From assembly GCA_041320695.1 (NCBI GenBank), contig JBGGOQ010000003.1, forward strand, positions 226,974 to 290,973: a DNA stretch of 64,000 bases. Direction: 5' to 3'. The position numbers and the translations under genes were made by a program. Shown here one piece after another: positions 49,201 to 56,781 of the stretch (position 1 is its first letter; every line of letters starts with the position of its first letter). The notes beneath the pieces are model-generated. The model was given only the letters and a program-made list of their open reading frames with translations, was not told where the DNA came from and ran no database searches. Source of the stretch: Caldicellulosiruptoraceae bacterium PP1 (GTDB lineage Bacteria > Bacillota > Thermoanaerobacteria > Caldicellulosiruptorales > Caldicellulosiruptoraceae).

Positions 49201-49889
49201 ACAATAATATCTTTTAGTTCAACATCAGGTGTATTAACAATTGCATTGCCATTAATTGTTTCTTTATTAAAGCTTCCTTTATTATTATATATTTTGGAAA
49301 CCAATCTACTTATAAGGGTAACAGCTTCTGCCCTTGTTAAAATTCCATTTGGCCTAAATGTGTTATCTTTATAACCTTGTATGTAATTAAAGGTTACTAA
49401 AGTATTTACTGCATCTTTAGCATAGTTTGCAATTTGATTTTCATCTTTAAATGCAATGTTTTTATTATTAGTTGATTCAAGGTCAAAGACTTTTTTGAGA
49501 ATTGTGACAGCCTCTTGTCTTGTGATAGCTTTATTTGGCCTAAAAGTATTATCAGAATAGCCATTCATATAATTTGCAGCTATTTTAACTTGATTATAGA
49601 ACCAGTCATTGCTTGAAACGTCTTTGAAAGAAATGTTTGATACTTGATTAAACTTAAATATTGAATTAATTATACTAGCAAATTCTATCCTTGTAATTGA
49701 CTTTTGTGGTTTAAATGTATTATCTGGATATCCATTGATAATTTTAGATTTTGTCAAATTCTCAATAGCACTTTCAGCCCAATGTCCTTTTGTGTCAGAA
49801 AAGCTTGCAAAAACACTTGGGATAAAAATATTAATACAAAAAATAAACAATAGAAACATACTAAAAATCTTTTGCATTTTTCTTTTCAA
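43203..49889 (-). CDS. Giant SLH surface protein with transglutaminase-like domain
   Basis: About 2228 residues from TTG 49889, which follows GGGGAGGT by 7 bases; the frame continues to 49973 but that ATG precedes the predicted transcription start. Order: signal peptide (1-28); three SLH repeats (about 30-198); a repetitive beta region (about 210-460) with many short N/V/I-type strands; an Asn/Thr/Ser linker (about 473-600); Ig-like and carboxypeptidase-regulatory-like modules; a transglutaminase-like core with Cys1242 (KAVCEGIAKAA), His1276 (DTHAWNAV) and Asp1291 (YHVDITFDN); then two related modules of about 300-390 residues (from about 1526 and 1920). Probably a wall-anchored fibrous protein with cross-linking or protease activity. 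Confidence 0.9.
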   Translation of the reverse strand: MKRKMQKIFSMFLLFIFCINIFIPSVFASFSDTKGHWAESAIENLTKSKIINGYPDNTFKPQKSITRIEFASIINSIFKFNQVSNISFKDVSSNDWFYNQVKIAANYMNGYSDNTFRPNKAITRQEAVTILKKVFDLESTNNKNIAFKDENQIANYAKDAVNTLVTFNYIQGYKDNTFRPNGILTRAEAVTLISRLVSKIYNNKGSFNKETINGNAIVNTPDVELKDIIVKGNLYITEGVGEGTVTLDGVTVDGKLFVAGGGQNSIHLKNSKINEIKVAKQQSSVRLVAEGNTVIQKAIVVSNAKIEDNSNSNGFKSIVIENTSKEIKLELKGYIDNVSINGNANVVVSQDSKITKLESNSEKSKLEINGQVDEINISKADNIVINENAEIKTLNVKSDNSKLDIQGKVEKALIENAKEVNISKQANLKELVVKNSDTDIKAAGTIEKIVAEAPTIKINNQVVKNTDNIEIKNGSIAQVNNSTNDTSNTNTSTQQNNTAQSTNTGTNTTTTTISNTNTSTSTNNTANNNTNTGSSVNNNNTNNSNTNTNTNTNNNNNTNNNSNDNSNTGSNNNNNTNNNNNSNGNDNSNNNSNENNTNITDIVVANVYVDNKIISTGKDNIIKVLVKNSQNQPLKDKQVTILDKTYKTDDQGYAAFNINVNQSQEIVIKVDGKDYYGLLYSIKDTESVLDVYLNDLNNKLVDEYKLEIVNLENGNHQVIDSNKNNNGKTTVIIPVGKKYNILLTAQKDNYSYYITKAIEANGGYQELKIDANDYSQVVFNLTYNDNSLNNADVYIEDNNYINLFENSYIGKTNDSGKLTVIASEGIYNLLATMQINSKPAYFIKENISLKDNNSVTQNWQNILETSFKVIGKDINLNSEDQVDININGKYTINVDNDKSIYITDGSYKINEFFITKKYNDSYITYKYTPIKSQIVFNAGQNVDIPITLGNKINANIFDQNNTIAVKLKPNNVYNFTVEFYTDNEYEVLIYANDEETIKDFIPQISLKDQNKQEKELQVLNFEYNLGMFKGQLYIPENIQNGDYDFTLGIYMGPLYNDTMFFAYAPVNIDDGISNTVVATEVYNVDMLYNFLAHDIYYNLNEEYNFITLYDSINFDNVNEVMAGINDRLLKEYPAISDFGYDGFEYKISRLQNNKYLLAIKVKYIFNKEERLARRQQLENAINEFINKYLNNPSITDDHDKVLAIHDGLIKEVSYDWEGYNNNNISYDSYTAYGALVNKKAVCEGIAKAASLIFNRLGIQNIIIYGQATNGNTTDTHAWNAVKIDDSWYHVDITFDNLDQNEDIEIPRNYIFLTDDEISVDHTWNKDEYGIVCNNDKYSFVPEVIADPYLINYYQTSYNIKFKLINSKTKEPIANEQIEILGTTYTTNQNGEVEVTLDRGKLELGENKITIKACGTTINATIYAFSVYDDNKKLYLKVKYQSNEIDIPTDVIIKGSAMNSTNSTFQYLDSLKKYVATIYNFDLGYKYTIDIISDYERSSIYGIQPPVNYYITNQELNVDANNILTIKEINLDNYPVVDFVAKKGNNILKNAEIYLSEISNFDMHLLGKTDDEGKIRIIMSPGTYRVAIKYTEENVERIAILDNITISNEIVQQKELILNPLVNISLNIYGNELVIDKLKSLWFSNNGQFYSFDILNGIVIESNSTVNIKDITINMPIYYNNNFYEYYIYKTYNGGSSELDIDLSQYNITDIEFYISNIASFLRDNIPTGSKIGSISVALFNSMNDKITTSCKYNSLKIIDKETGNIIYENYNNYNWQTQLDIDFQKFTIGKTYIIEIEGDFGPLFNFTKVSKEFTVVQPTQSNNNSNFVILNLPIKYQGQYLNESRLQLIKNAGNNTMIPFSNTSSTSNIFISNNDLIAGNEFYISLLTASMPKDEQIYVEPEVKYFIKDVKMNVVNGSFNQEFNLDELPTVNFSILKNNTKLSNTKFYVAYDYLSNESNKRVEYYYYGKTDENGNITIKMTPGEYYVGANVNVNGVEKFVVFKPIIVSNEMNQTINLEVLDNTKELNINLYNFDKINILSTGINVNQNTKNNNYIFYSSNIKFNVNDLSDNRAIFNISGMDNNNLYYYYLSSNIDLSNQENTINIDLNNFITSNLSYVTFYNNVFYYTRTNEFYLGSTIRYITPQLIDQTNNLNTINIYPQNASIVRVIDKETNNVIYEDIYYNNQQIDLDSNYQVGKTYILELELFDLSLNNIKKFTTEFKVINYQQ

Positions 49890-49943
49890 TAATATTACCT
49901 CCCCTACTCCTTTATTGCATATTTTATCAATACATTTTGCATT

Positions 49944-49973
49944 ATTATATAATTTTAAATGTATATTTGTCAA
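49944..49973 (-). promoter_or_regulatory. Promoter of the giant SLH gene
   Basis: Consensus TTGACA (49973-49968), 18-base spacer, TATAAT (49949-49944) on the minus strand; transcription would begin near 49937. Confidence 0.8.
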
Positions 49974-50078
49974 TATTTTGGTATATTAGGATTACTATAT
50001 TGTTTTAGTGATATTATTGTTTATATTACTGTTAAATTGATTTTATAAGTAATTGTCTTATTTTTCCCATTATAAGCT

Positions 50079-50110
50079 AAAAGCTATCCCTATTTATAGA
50101 GATAGCTTTT
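50079..50110 (-). terminator. Terminator after the VanZ-like gene
   Basis: Stem AAAAGCTATCCCT (50079-50091) / AGAGATAGCTTTT (50098-50110) with one mismatch, 42 bases after the stop at 50152. The arms match those at 43148. Confidence 0.7.
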
Positions 50111-50151
50111 ATTACTATTAGATTATAAAAGCAATTTTAAAGTGATAATTG

Positions 50152-50655
50152 TTACAATATTTTATGAATATAAAATGTTTTTACTTTTTTAAATATGTTT
50201 ATAAACAAAATATATATAATTGCACCTAAAAAGGCCCCAGATACATCTATTAGTACATCTTGTATTTGACTTCCTCTGCCTGGGACAAATATTTGATGAA
50301 TTTCATCGGTGATTGAGTAAAGAAGGCTTATTAAAATTGATAATATGCTAATATACAAAATTTTTTTATTACTCAAAAATAAGGCATTACATAAAAGTAT
50401 GCTCAAAATTAAATACAGAAAAAAATGAGCATAATCCCGAACAATATCATTAAGATGTATAACCTTTTTATCTATATATATATTTTTATTTTTAACATCT
50501 TTATTTTCAACTATCTTTATAATAGCCTTTGTAGTTTTTTTGCTTAGGTTATTTGATTCAACAGAGGGTTGGGATGATAGGTAGAATATTAGTACCATCC
50601 AGAGGAAAACCAAAATCCAGGAAATAATAAGTAAATTTCTTTTGTTTTGTTTCAT
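50152..50655 (-). CDS. VanZ-like membrane protein
   Basis: 167 residues with four membrane helices. WILVFLWMVLIFYLSSQPSV, DYAHFFLYLILSILLCNAL and YSITDEIHQIFVPGRGSQIQ are the VanZ-family signatures. VanZ gives low teicoplanin resistance in enterococci, but most relatives are uncharacterised and common at polysaccharide loci. Begins 27 bases after the priming transferase stop; last gene of the polysaccharide run. Confidence 0.88.
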   Translation of the reverse strand: MKQNKRNLLIISWILVFLWMVLIFYLSSQPSVESNNLSKKTTKAIIKIVENKDVKNKNIYIDKKVIHLNDIVRDYAHFFLYLILSILLCNALFLSNKKILYISILSILISLLYSITDEIHQIFVPGRGSQIQDVLIDVSGAFLGAIIYILFINIFKKVKTFYIHKIL

Positions 50656-50681
50656 TATTATAGCACGTCTCCTATAGTCTA

Positions 50682-52046
50682 TTAATATGCTCCATCTCGT
50701 TTTAATACTGCTGGAATTGTTTTAAAGAGAATTACAATGTCAAGCCAAAAGCTCCAATTAAGTACATACTGCATGTCCATTTTTAGCCTATGAGAAAAAT
50801 CTGTATTAGCTCTTCCACTAATTTGCCACAAACCTGTTATACCAGGATGAACCCGCCAAAGTAAACCTTCATATCCTTCACAATCTGGTATTTCTCTAAC
50901 CATATATGGCCTTGGTCCTACTATGCTCATTTCACCTTTGAGGACATTAATTAATTGTGGTAGCTCATCTAAACTGGTTAATCTTAATAATTTTCCCATC
51001 CTTGTTATTCTGGGGTCATCTTTTAGTTTGTGTGATTTTTCATATTCCTCTTTAATCTCGGGATTCTCTTCAAACCACTTCATAAGAATCTCTTCAGCAT
51101 TTATTACCATTGTTCTAAACTTTATGCATTTGAAAGTCTCACCATTAATGCCTACTCTATCTTGTACAAAAAATATTGGGCCTTTTGAATCGAGTTTAAT
51201 AAGTATAGAAATTAATAAAAATAAAGGTGATGTTATTAATAAAGCTATAAAGCTTATTGAAAAATCAACAATTCGTTTAAAACGTCCCCCTGGTGTATTT
51301 GTAAATATATCTTTTATTTTAAACAAAACAGCATCACCAATAATATCAACATCAAATGGATATCCATAACCTACAAAACTTTCTAACGATAAAATCTTTA
51401 TATAATTATTTATACAGTAATTTAAAATTGGCTTTATATGTTTTTTCTGAGTTATTATTACAGCTTTTATTTTTTCATTCTCTAAGATTTCATTAATATT
51501 TTTTATATTACCCAAATAGCTAAAATAAGCATTATTATCTATATCATTGCTTACATATCCTATTACCTTATAACCTAATTCATAATTATTTAATTTTTGT
51601 AATAAACTATTTGAAATTAAATTTACGTCACCTATTATAAGCAAATTTGATAAATTGTTGCCCTTTTTGTATTCATATTTTTGAAATAATAAAAGCATTG
51701 ATTTGCCAATAATTTGGAACAACAATCCAAAAAATATTATGTATATCATAAGCAGACGCGAAAATCCACTTATCTTTAAAAAGAATGATATTAATAAATA
51801 AATTGATATTGAAAATGCAAATGCTTCTATATAATATCTTAAATCTTTTAGAATTGTATTAAAATCATTATGATAAAGCCCTTTTATGTATAAATAGAAA
51901 ATATCTAAGAATAAAATTACTAGCAAAGTCGAGCAATATTCCAATGGGAGATTAAAACTTGATTTAAACTTAAGTGTTATACCTAAAAGATAGGCTAACA
52001 TAACACTAAAAACATCTAATAATAAAGCATTACGCCGATAAATCAT
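50682..52046 (-). CDS. Polyprenyl-phosphate sugar-1-phosphate transferase (WbaP type)
   Basis: 454 residues. Four N-terminal membrane helices and a central CoA-binding-like domain (about 130-240) precede the catalytic domain: KRIVDFSISFIALLITSP (about 258), FFVQDRVG, IKFRTMV and LDELPQLINVLKGEMSIVGP (near 370-390). It puts the first sugar-1-phosphate on undecaprenyl phosphate and so starts polymer synthesis. A run of eight G lies next to its GGAGG site. Confidence 0.93.
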   Translation of the reverse strand: MIYRRNALLLDVFSVMLAYLLGITLKFKSSFNLPLEYCSTLLVILFLDIFYLYIKGLYHNDFNTILKDLRYYIEAFAFSISIYLLISFFLKISGFSRLLMIYIIFFGLLFQIIGKSMLLLFQKYEYKKGNNLSNLLIIGDVNLISNSLLQKLNNYELGYKVIGYVSNDIDNNAYFSYLGNIKNINEILENEKIKAVIITQKKHIKPILNYCINNYIKILSLESFVGYGYPFDVDIIGDAVLFKIKDIFTNTPGGRFKRIVDFSISFIALLITSPLFLLISILIKLDSKGPIFFVQDRVGINGETFKCIKFRTMVINAEEILMKWFEENPEIKEEYEKSHKLKDDPRITRMGKLLRLTSLDELPQLINVLKGEMSIVGPRPYMVREIPDCEGYEGLLWRVHPGITGLWQISGRANTDFSHRLKMDMQYVLNWSFWLDIVILFKTIPAVLKRDGAY

Positions 52047-52232
52047 AGAAAAACCTCCCCCCCCTAAACCATTTCGACAAAATACAACATTTTTCTATAT
52101 TACATTTCATATTTTTCATTAATTATCATTTATTACATAATGTTAAATTATTTAGCTATTCAATGCTGATATTAGTAATATTTTACTTTATTATTTTATA
52201 CAAATTAACATAATTAGTCAAGGGAAAATAAA

Positions 52233-52276
52233 TAAACCAGTATTTATATGAGTGTATTTTTGTAAATACTGGTTTA
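52233..52276 (-). terminator. Distal terminator after the GT4 gene
   Basis: Perfect 14-bp stem TAAACCAGTATTTA (52233-52246) / TAAATACTGGTTTA (52263-52276), followed on the minus strand by TTTATTTTCC. Confidence 0.75.
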
Positions 52277-52353
52277 TAAATCATTAGATCATTCATAATC
52301 TAGTATTCTTAATATAATTGAGCCCATCATTAACCAATGAAAATAAAATTTAA

Positions 52354-52397
52354 AAATTAATGATTTTAGTTATTTAAATGTTTTAAATCATTAATTT
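52354..52397 (-). terminator. Proximal terminator after the GT4 gene
   Basis: Perfect 13-bp stem AAATTAATGATTT (52354-52366) / AAATCATTAATTT (52385-52397), followed on the minus strand by TTAAATTTTATTTTC, 10 bases after the stop at 52407. Confidence 0.7.
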
Positions 52398-52406
52398 AAA
52401 ACTCAA

Positions 52407-53648
52407 TTAACTTAGTAAAATATTAATAAATTTCTTGTAATTGTATTCTGCAAAATAATTTTCTTTCCATAATTGTCTACATATATTTCTCATGTTATTA
52501 TATTCAATATCATCCATATAATAAATTTTTTTAATATATTTAATTAGGTCATATAATATAATATTTGGACTTAATAAAAATCCACATTTATTATTTTGAA
52601 TTATTTCTCTAGTACCTCCTACATCGGTTGCTATTACAGGTATACCAAATGATAAAGCTTCCATTATTGATACTGGTATTCCTTCTGATTCACTAACATT
52701 TATAAATAAATTATAATCATTGTTAAAATAATCTTTTAATATTTCATTATTAGGAATAGCACCTTTGAAAATATAGGTAATATTATTTTTATTTTTTAAC
52801 TTTATTTCAGCATATTGCTTAATTTCATTAAATAATTCACCATCGCCATAATGTATCCATGTAATTTTAATATCATCAATTAATGAAAGAGCATCAATAA
52901 TTATATTTATTCTTTTTACTGCTACTACCCATGAACATGAAACAATTTTAAAATCTTTTTTATCTATATATTCTTTAAAGCCATAATCTAATGTTCCTAA
53001 ACGAGCAACAGTAATTTTTTCTTTTAAATTTGGATATCTCTTTTTTAAATAATTTTCACCATCATTTGAAATAGTAAATACACCATCAATATTATTTAAT
53101 ATAAAATCTCTAAAAGGAATGTAATTATATTTATGTCTATATTCATATAAATCATATCCATGACTTCTTGAATATACTTTTGAATTTTGAAAATATATAT
53201 TAAGTAAAATAGCAGAATAGGCATGATAATACATCCAATATGAATAAAAAACTATTTCATCATTTTTATTTATACCAATATCCAACAATACTTTTTTGAT
53301 CCATTTATAATTTTTATAACCATTATATACAAAATTTAATAATTTCTTTATCGTAACTATTTTAAGTTTATTATTTTTAATAAGATTAATCATTTCAATT
53401 ATAGTATCCTTTTTAAAAACAGCTAATATATAACCCATTGTTTTTTTTATTAATTTAATATTTTTTGATAAATATGTTGGGCAAAACACAGTAACATTAT
53501 TAGGTATATTTCTTTTTGGCATATGAATATTTGCATTCAATGGAAATATGTATACATCAGTATTATAAAATTTAATTTCTGTTTCTAAAAAAGACTCTTT
53601 ATTTGTGTATGGAAATAAGTCACATAATATTACAACTTTCTTGGACAT
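52407..53648 (-). CDS. Glycosyltransferase, GT4-like
   Basis: 413 residues. The C-terminal Rossmann half has the GT4 motifs KIVSCSWVVAVKRIN (about 232-246), NVSESEGIPVSIMEALSFGI (near 316-335) with the E-x7-E pattern, and VIATDVGGTREII. The N-terminal half is less conserved. It should add a sugar to the lipid-linked polymer from an NDP-sugar; acceptor and sugar unknown. It is separated from upstream wecB by a decayed gene, and followed by two terminators. Confidence 0.88.
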   Translation of the reverse strand: MSKKVVILCDLFPYTNKESFLETEIKFYNTDVYIFPLNANIHMPKRNIPNNVTVFCPTYLSKNIKLIKKTMGYILAVFKKDTIIEMINLIKNNKLKIVTIKKLLNFVYNGYKNYKWIKKVLLDIGINKNDEIVFYSYWMYYHAYSAILLNIYFQNSKVYSRSHGYDLYEYRHKYNYIPFRDFILNNIDGVFTISNDGENYLKKRYPNLKEKITVARLGTLDYGFKEYIDKKDFKIVSCSWVVAVKRINIIIDALSLIDDIKITWIHYGDGELFNEIKQYAEIKLKNKNNITYIFKGAIPNNEILKDYFNNDYNLFINVSESEGIPVSIMEALSFGIPVIATDVGGTREIIQNNKCGFLLSPNIILYDLIKYIKKIYYMDDIEYNNMRNICRQLWKENYFAEYNYKKFINILLS

Positions 53649-53718
53649 TAAAATATCCTCTCTTGTAGAAATATTCTTATATTAAAAATACAAAATTAAC
53701 AATTCCCTTTTATGCTTA

Positions 53719-54345
53719 TTAATGTGCATTATGACTAAATATATTTATAAAATTTAATATTTCATTAAACTTAATAAAAAATTCATTTTTGATTCTACCG
53801 ATTGCTCTAATATTATCAGTATTAAGATATTCTTTAAATCAAATATTTATCTTTCTATTTAGTTTTTTTCATTATATATCTACTATAATTCCCCATTTCT
53901 TCTATTATTATTAAACACTATGTCTTTTTTGTATTTAATTAATATTCATCATTTGATCTACTAAAGCACATAATATTGTATGAATTATTATTACAATTCG
54001 TTTTTAATAACAGTTCTTTTATTAATGTTATTACACATTTATGCTATCATTTATATTGGCTAATATATTGTTATATTCAGTAGAAGTCTACTTTTACAAT
54101 CTGTTAATATATATTTACTAAACAATCGATTTTATATTTTTACAATTTCTATATATCATTGCCTCATTAAGATATACTATTTCATCTTCAATTTTGCTTT
54201 TTTATATAATGGCATAAATAAATAGAATTCTTATTTTTGTTGTATAACCATTTTATTGGTTATAATATTTTACATTTGAATAATTTCTTCTTTTATGTTT
54301 TGCACTTAAATATTTCAAATATTTTAAAATAAGCTCTATTAATAT
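53719..54345 (-). pseudogene. Decayed coding remnant in the polysaccharide locus
   Basis: The 700 bases between wecB and the GT4 gene contain no open frame, but on the minus strand short coding-like pieces occur in succession in different frames: AKIEDEIVYLNEAMIYRNCK (near 54190-54130), STEYNNILANINDSINV (near 54080-54030), NSYNIMCFSRSNDEY (near 53980-53940), DIVFNNNRRNGEL (near 53920-53885) and, ending at 53719, YLNTDNIRAIGRIKNEFFIK and more. Stops and frameshifts separate them. This looks like one gene lost by many mutations, most likely a former transferase of the locus. Family not recognised. Confidence 0.5.
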
Positions 54346-54350
54346 TCGCT

Positions 54351-55427
54351 TTATCCATTATTATACATTTTTGGCTCTTCATTAATAATAATTTCAATTA
54401 TTTTATCAGTAGCATTACCACTACCAAAATAATCCTTTTGCTTTAATGGTTTCTTTATACAATAAAGAAATTTTAATATTTTTTCTTTATTAGCACCAAC
54501 CAATATGTTCCATCCATCATTTAATGTTTCTATCCATTCTGTTTCATTTCTTAATGTAATACAAGGTTTTTTTAGAAAAAAAGCTTCCTTTTGTATTCCA
54601 CCGCTATCAGTAGCTATAATCTTAGCATTATATTCTAAAAATAACATTTCAAAGTAACTTACTGGCTCAAGTATTAAAACATTATTATTAAATTTTAAAT
54701 TATATTTATTTAAATATCTAGCTGTTCTTGGATGCAAAGGTAATACAATTAACCCTTCATACTCATTAAATGCTTCTACAATATTTTTTAAATTTTCATA
54801 GTTATTAGTATTTTCAGCTCTATGTATTGTAGCTAATACATATTCATTATTAATATTAAATTTCTGCAATAAAATATTATTATCTGCAACATATTTAATA
54901 AAATGAATTATATTATCATACATTACATCACCAACCCAATAAACACCATCAAATATATTTTCTTTTTTTAAATTTTCTAATGCATTTTCTGTTGGTACAA
55001 ACAATAATGATGAAAGATGATCAGTAATAACTCTGTTTTGTTCTTCTGTCATATTTTTGTTATAACTCCTCAATCCTGCTTCAATATGCAATATTGGAAT
55101 ATTTAACTTTGATGAAGCAATTGCCGCTGCTAAAGTAGAATTAGTATCACCGTAAATTAAAACCATATTTGGCTTTTGTTCTATCAGTGCTTCTTCTAAT
55201 TTTATTATCATTTCACCGATTTGTCTGCCTTGAAAATCAGCTTGTACACCTAAATTAATTTCAGGTTGTGGTATTTGTAGTTCTTCAAAAAATATATCAG
55301 ACATATAATAATCATAATGTTGTCCTGTATGTATAATTACTTCATTATAATATTTTCTTATTTTTCTAGATAATATAGCAGCTTTAATAAATTGCGGTCT
55401 TGCACCTAATATTGTACAAATTCTCAT
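54351..55427 (-). CDS. wecB: UDP-N-acetylglucosamine 2-epimerase
   Basis: 358 residues from ATG 55427 with CGGAGGAT upstream; the longer frame to 55466 adds 13 residues without a site. ILGARPQFIKAAILSRKI, THTGQHYDYYMSD-like IIHTGQHYDYYM, HIEAGLRSYNKNMTEEQNR, IHRAENTNN and DSGGIQKEAFFL are the WecB signatures. It makes UDP-ManNAc for a cell-wall polymer or capsule. Supports, with the TagA-like transferase, a ManNAc-containing product. Confidence 0.94.
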   Translation of the reverse strand: MRICTILGARPQFIKAAILSRKIRKYYNEVIIHTGQHYDYYMSDIFFEELQIPQPEINLGVQADFQGRQIGEMIIKLEEALIEQKPNMVLIYGDTNSTLAAAIASSKLNIPILHIEAGLRSYNKNMTEEQNRVITDHLSSLLFVPTENALENLKKENIFDGVYWVGDVMYDNIIHFIKYVADNNILLQKFNINNEYVLATIHRAENTNNYENLKNIVEAFNEYEGLIVLPLHPRTARYLNKYNLKFNNNVLILEPVSYFEMLFLEYNAKIIATDSGGIQKEAFFLKKPCITLRNETEWIETLNDGWNILVGANKEKILKFLYCIKKPLKQKDYFGSGNATDKIIEIIINEEPKMYNNG

Positions 55428-55475
55428 AATTATCCTCCGACGTGCATTTTTTAATCTAAAATTCAAATATTTATA

Positions 55476-56624
55476 TTAAGATTCTTTATTATTTATATTT
55501 TTATTTATAAATTCAATTACATTCTTCATTTTTTTAGTCCAATTTAAATTTTCCATTGCATAAATAGTTGTATTAAGTCCATTATAATTTTCTCTATAAT
55601 TTTTTCCAATTTTAGAATAAAAATTTTCCAACTCTAAAAAATTTATATCACTATTATCATTTGGTATATTAAATACAAATATTTCATTATTTAAATCTAC
55701 ATCATAATATCCAATTGCCACAGGTAACCCTTTTGCTAAATATTCTCTTACTTTTAAAGTTGCTGCTTGATTCATATTATTTCTAAATAAGGCTAATGTT
55801 CCAATCCCAATATCACATTTTTTGAAAATATCATCTATATAATTTCTATCTTTAATATATCCATAGCATTTTATATTATTATCACTAATTCCTATATTAT
55901 CATATCCTATAATATGAAGAAAAAATTTATGCTTATTAGGTGCATTTATAAAAGAGTGTATTAATCTATCAATTCCATGCCATGGCAGATTAGGTGACCC
56001 AATAAATAACAAATTTATTAGATTATTATTGTTTCTTTTTTCAATAAAATAAATTTCATCATTATCAATACCATTACCTAGTACAAAAAAAGGTTTATTA
56101 TTAAATTTTGATTCATACTCTCCAATTTCATTCGTAATACATATAAGCCCATTTGCGTAATAAAGATATTTTCTTTTTAAAATCTTTTCACAATAATATT
56201 TTATATTTTTATGTAATGATAATTCATCTAAAAATTTTGTTTGTATTTCTACAAATAACGGTGCTATTTCACTTAATTTTTTATGTAAATTTAGTTGGAA
56301 TCCACAGTCTCTTAAATATATAACATTAGGTTTAAATAATTTTAATTTTTTAATAATTTCTTTTATTAAATATCTAATTTTAAATATTCTTATAATGATA
56401 TTTTGGGGTTCAAAATTTATATTATTTTTTATATATTTATAAATTTCATCTCTTATTATTTTATTATTAAAAGCAAATTCTTTAATCCCAATTTCTTCGC
56501 TAATTATAAATAAAGTTATTTCTATATTATTATCTCTTAATGCATTAATTTGAGATATTATTTTTTTTAATACAGATAATTCTCCAAGATTAAAATTATA
56601 TTTAAATAAATATGCTATTTTCAT
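55476..56624 (-). CDS. Glycosyltransferase, GT4-like
   Basis: 382 residues from ATG 56624 (MKIAYLFKYNFNLGEL); the open frame runs 23 codons further but those residues look like read-through of the leader. The C-terminal half has NLLFIGSPNLPWHGIDRLI (near 200-220), KCDIGIGTLALFR and LKVREYLAKGLPVAIGY (near 300-330), matching the GT4 donor-binding site. Specificity unknown. Very low G+C, like its neighbours. Confidence 0.8.
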   Translation of the reverse strand: MKIAYLFKYNFNLGELSVLKKIISQINALRDNNIEITLFIISEEIGIKEFAFNNKIIRDEIYKYIKNNINFEPQNIIIRIFKIRYLIKEIIKKLKLFKPNVIYLRDCGFQLNLHKKLSEIAPLFVEIQTKFLDELSLHKNIKYYCEKILKRKYLYYANGLICITNEIGEYESKFNNKPFFVLGNGIDNDEIYFIEKRNNNNLINLLFIGSPNLPWHGIDRLIHSFINAPNKHKFFLHIIGYDNIGISDNNIKCYGYIKDRNYIDDIFKKCDIGIGTLALFRNNMNQAATLKVREYLAKGLPVAIGYYDVDLNNEIFVFNIPNDNSDINFLELENFYSKIGKNYRENYNGLNTTIYAMENLNWTKKMKNVIEFINKNINNKES

Positions 56625-56781
56625 AATACGCACCACACTTAAATAATGATTTATTCGCTTTAATTTTTTTAATATTTTTAAAAAACAACTCACAATAATA
56701 AAGGTTTATTAATCTATAAACTAATATTTCATAATTCTTCAAATATAAATTAATAATATATCTATTTTTATTTTATTTAGA

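Larger units (their letters stand above)
52047..52406. other. 360-base intergenic region with two tandem hairpins
   Basis: Between the priming transferase and the GT4 gene. It contains the two hairpins listed separately (52233-52276 and 52354-52397), then an A/T-rich stretch leading to the G8/GGAGG site at 52054-52064. It must contain a promoter for the priming transferase, but no hexamer pair stands out. Confidence 0.6.
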
